Shown: one piece after another, positions 6,751 to 7,012 of the stretch | Numbering within the stretch: position 1 is the stretch's first letter | How the letters are laid out: each line of letters opens with the position of its first letter | Made by a program: the position numbers and the translations under genes | Notes under the pieces: generated by a model | The model's input: only the letters and a program-made list of their open reading frames with translations | Database searches by the model: none | Told to the model about the DNA's origin: nothing | Source: Bacillota bacterium | GTDB taxonomy: Bacteria > Bacillota > Clostridia > Acetivibrionales > DSM-2933 | Assembly: GCA_030705945.1 (NCBI GenBank) | Contig: JAUZPS010000252.1 | Location: 1-7,012, forward strand | Direction of reading: 5' to 3' | DNA: 7,012 nt

Positions 6751-6757
6751 ATGCAAA

Positions 6758-6763
6758 CCTCCT
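6758..6763 (-). promoter_or_regulatory. Ribosome-binding site AGGAGG that fixes the giant gene start at ATG 6750
   Basis: Read on the minus strand, AGGAGG is followed by TTTGCAT and then ATG 6750, a 7-base spacing. The in-frame TTG at 6756-6754 would lie a single base from this site and cannot be initiated by it. Confidence 0.85.
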
Positions 6764-6783
6764 CATAAATTGGATTTCAATTA

Positions 6784-6805
6784 GTTTATCGTGAAAAAAC
6801 AGATA
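6784..6805 (+). repeat. Direct repeat copy B, in the leader of the giant gene
   Basis: This is GTTTATC, then GTG, then a run of A's ending in AAACAGATA; it pairs with copy A at 1850-1868. TTTATC (6785-6790) and GATAAA (6802-6807) are also an inverted repeat, so on the minus strand it could form a small hairpin in the giant gene's 5' leader, 34 bases before its start codon. Confidence 0.5.
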
Positions 6806-6812
6806 AAAATAT

Positions 6813-7012
6813 GTGGCAAATTTGCGGCAATGGATAAATTTATTTATAAATTATATATTAAAGGATGAATGGCATTGTCCTCCTTCAATTTCTAGAGGTA
6901 AAATAATTGATACAACAGTTTTGCCTGAATTTCTCTTTATTGAAAATGAAGTGATTAAAGACTTAGAAAATAACAAACGCGCTTGCATTACCCTTGACTA
7001 CGCCAAAGCTGG
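6813..7012 (+). CDS. Unidentified reading frame running off the right edge (partial, start unclear)
   Basis: The plus frame is open from 6807 (after TAA) to the window end. From about 6864 it reads DEWHCPPSISRGK, then IIDTTVLPEFLFIENEVIK, with mixed Lys/Glu/Asp/Asn content and codon use like real coding sequence; the other five frames over this stretch are soon closed. I do not recognise the family. The only early in-frame start codons are GTG 6813 and TTG 6822, neither with a ribosome-binding site. The AAAGGA at 6860-6865 sits before ATG 6865 and ATG 6869, which are both out of frame and give only 8-13 codons. The entry therefore begins at GTG 6813 as an outer limit; the gene could be 5'-truncated or frameshifted. 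TTGCGG (6822-6827) and TATAAA (6845-6850), 17 bases apart, might be its promoter, which would contradict the GTG start. Confidence 0.4.
   Translation, partial: MANLRQWINLFINYILKDEWHCPPSISRGKIIDTTVLPEFLFIENEVIKDLENNKRACITLDYAKA
6821..6846 (-). promoter_or_regulatory. Possible sigma-D (flagellar/motility-type) promoter of the giant gene
   Basis: On the minus strand, TAAA (6846-6843) is followed after 14 bases by GCCGCAAA (6828-6821). The sigma-D/sigma-28 consensus is TAAA, 15 bases, GCCGATAA; the match is 4/4 and 6/8 with the spacer one base short. It would give a leader of about 64 bases before ATG 6750. No convincing sigma-A promoter is seen for this gene: a TATAAT on the minus strand at 6855-6850 has no -35 box at proper spacing. 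Confidence 0.3.

Noticed and set aside
6751..6756. TTG start at 6756 giving a product two residues longer (M-H-M...)
   Set aside because: The AGGAGG at 6758-6763 is only 1 base from this TTG but 7 bases from ATG 6750, so the ATG is the real start.
1..7012. tRNA, rRNA, insertion sequence with transposase, or attachment site
   Set aside because: No tRNA-like cloverleaf, rRNA stretch or transposase motif was recognised on either strand.

Overview
The window looks like chromosomal DNA of a low-GC Gram-positive bacterium, most likely a Clostridia member. This rests on AT-rich composition, strong AGGAGG ribosome-binding sites, AT-ending codons, and an exported surface-type protein with a Gram-positive style signal peptide. 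The species cannot be named from the sequence.

Layout, left to right. (1) 1-549, minus strand: the first 183 codons of a gene for a protein with a carboxypeptidase-regulatory/SdrD-B-like beta-sandwich start. It has no signal peptide and runs off the left edge. (2) 550-737: a divergent intergenic region with a 13-bp palindrome, a plausible plus-strand promoter and a strong ribosome-binding site. (3) 738-1640, plus strand: a complete 300-residue calcineurin-like metallophosphoesterase with all the metal-ligand motifs. (4) 1641-1875: a convergent intergenic region dominated by two long adjacent hairpins. They share the motif CAAATGTAA, and the first begins inside the last codons of the phosphoesterase gene. 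The second is a good bidirectional terminator candidate. (5) 1876-6750, minus strand: a giant gene for a 1624-residue secreted protein. It is a 27-residue signal peptide followed by 17 tandem repeats of about 94 residues and nothing else: no enzyme domain, no LPXTG, no S-layer homology domain and no membrane anchor. (6) 6751-7012: the leader and control region of the giant gene, with a possible sigma-D-type promoter. A plus-strand reading frame that continues past the right edge overlaps it, and its start and identity are unclear.

The genes do not form one operon: transcription diverges at about 550-737, converges at 1641-1875 and diverges again at about 6760-6870. The giant repeat protein appears to be its own transcription unit. 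It is bracketed by two similar direct repeats (1850-1868 and 6784-6805), one just beyond its stop and one in its leader, so it may be a discrete cassette. Its role is not shown by the sequence. An extracellular fibre, adhesin or matrix scaffold is the natural inference for a rod of beta-sandwich modules, but how it stays on the cell, if it does, is not encoded in the protein. The phosphoesterase has no evident functional link to either surface-type gene.
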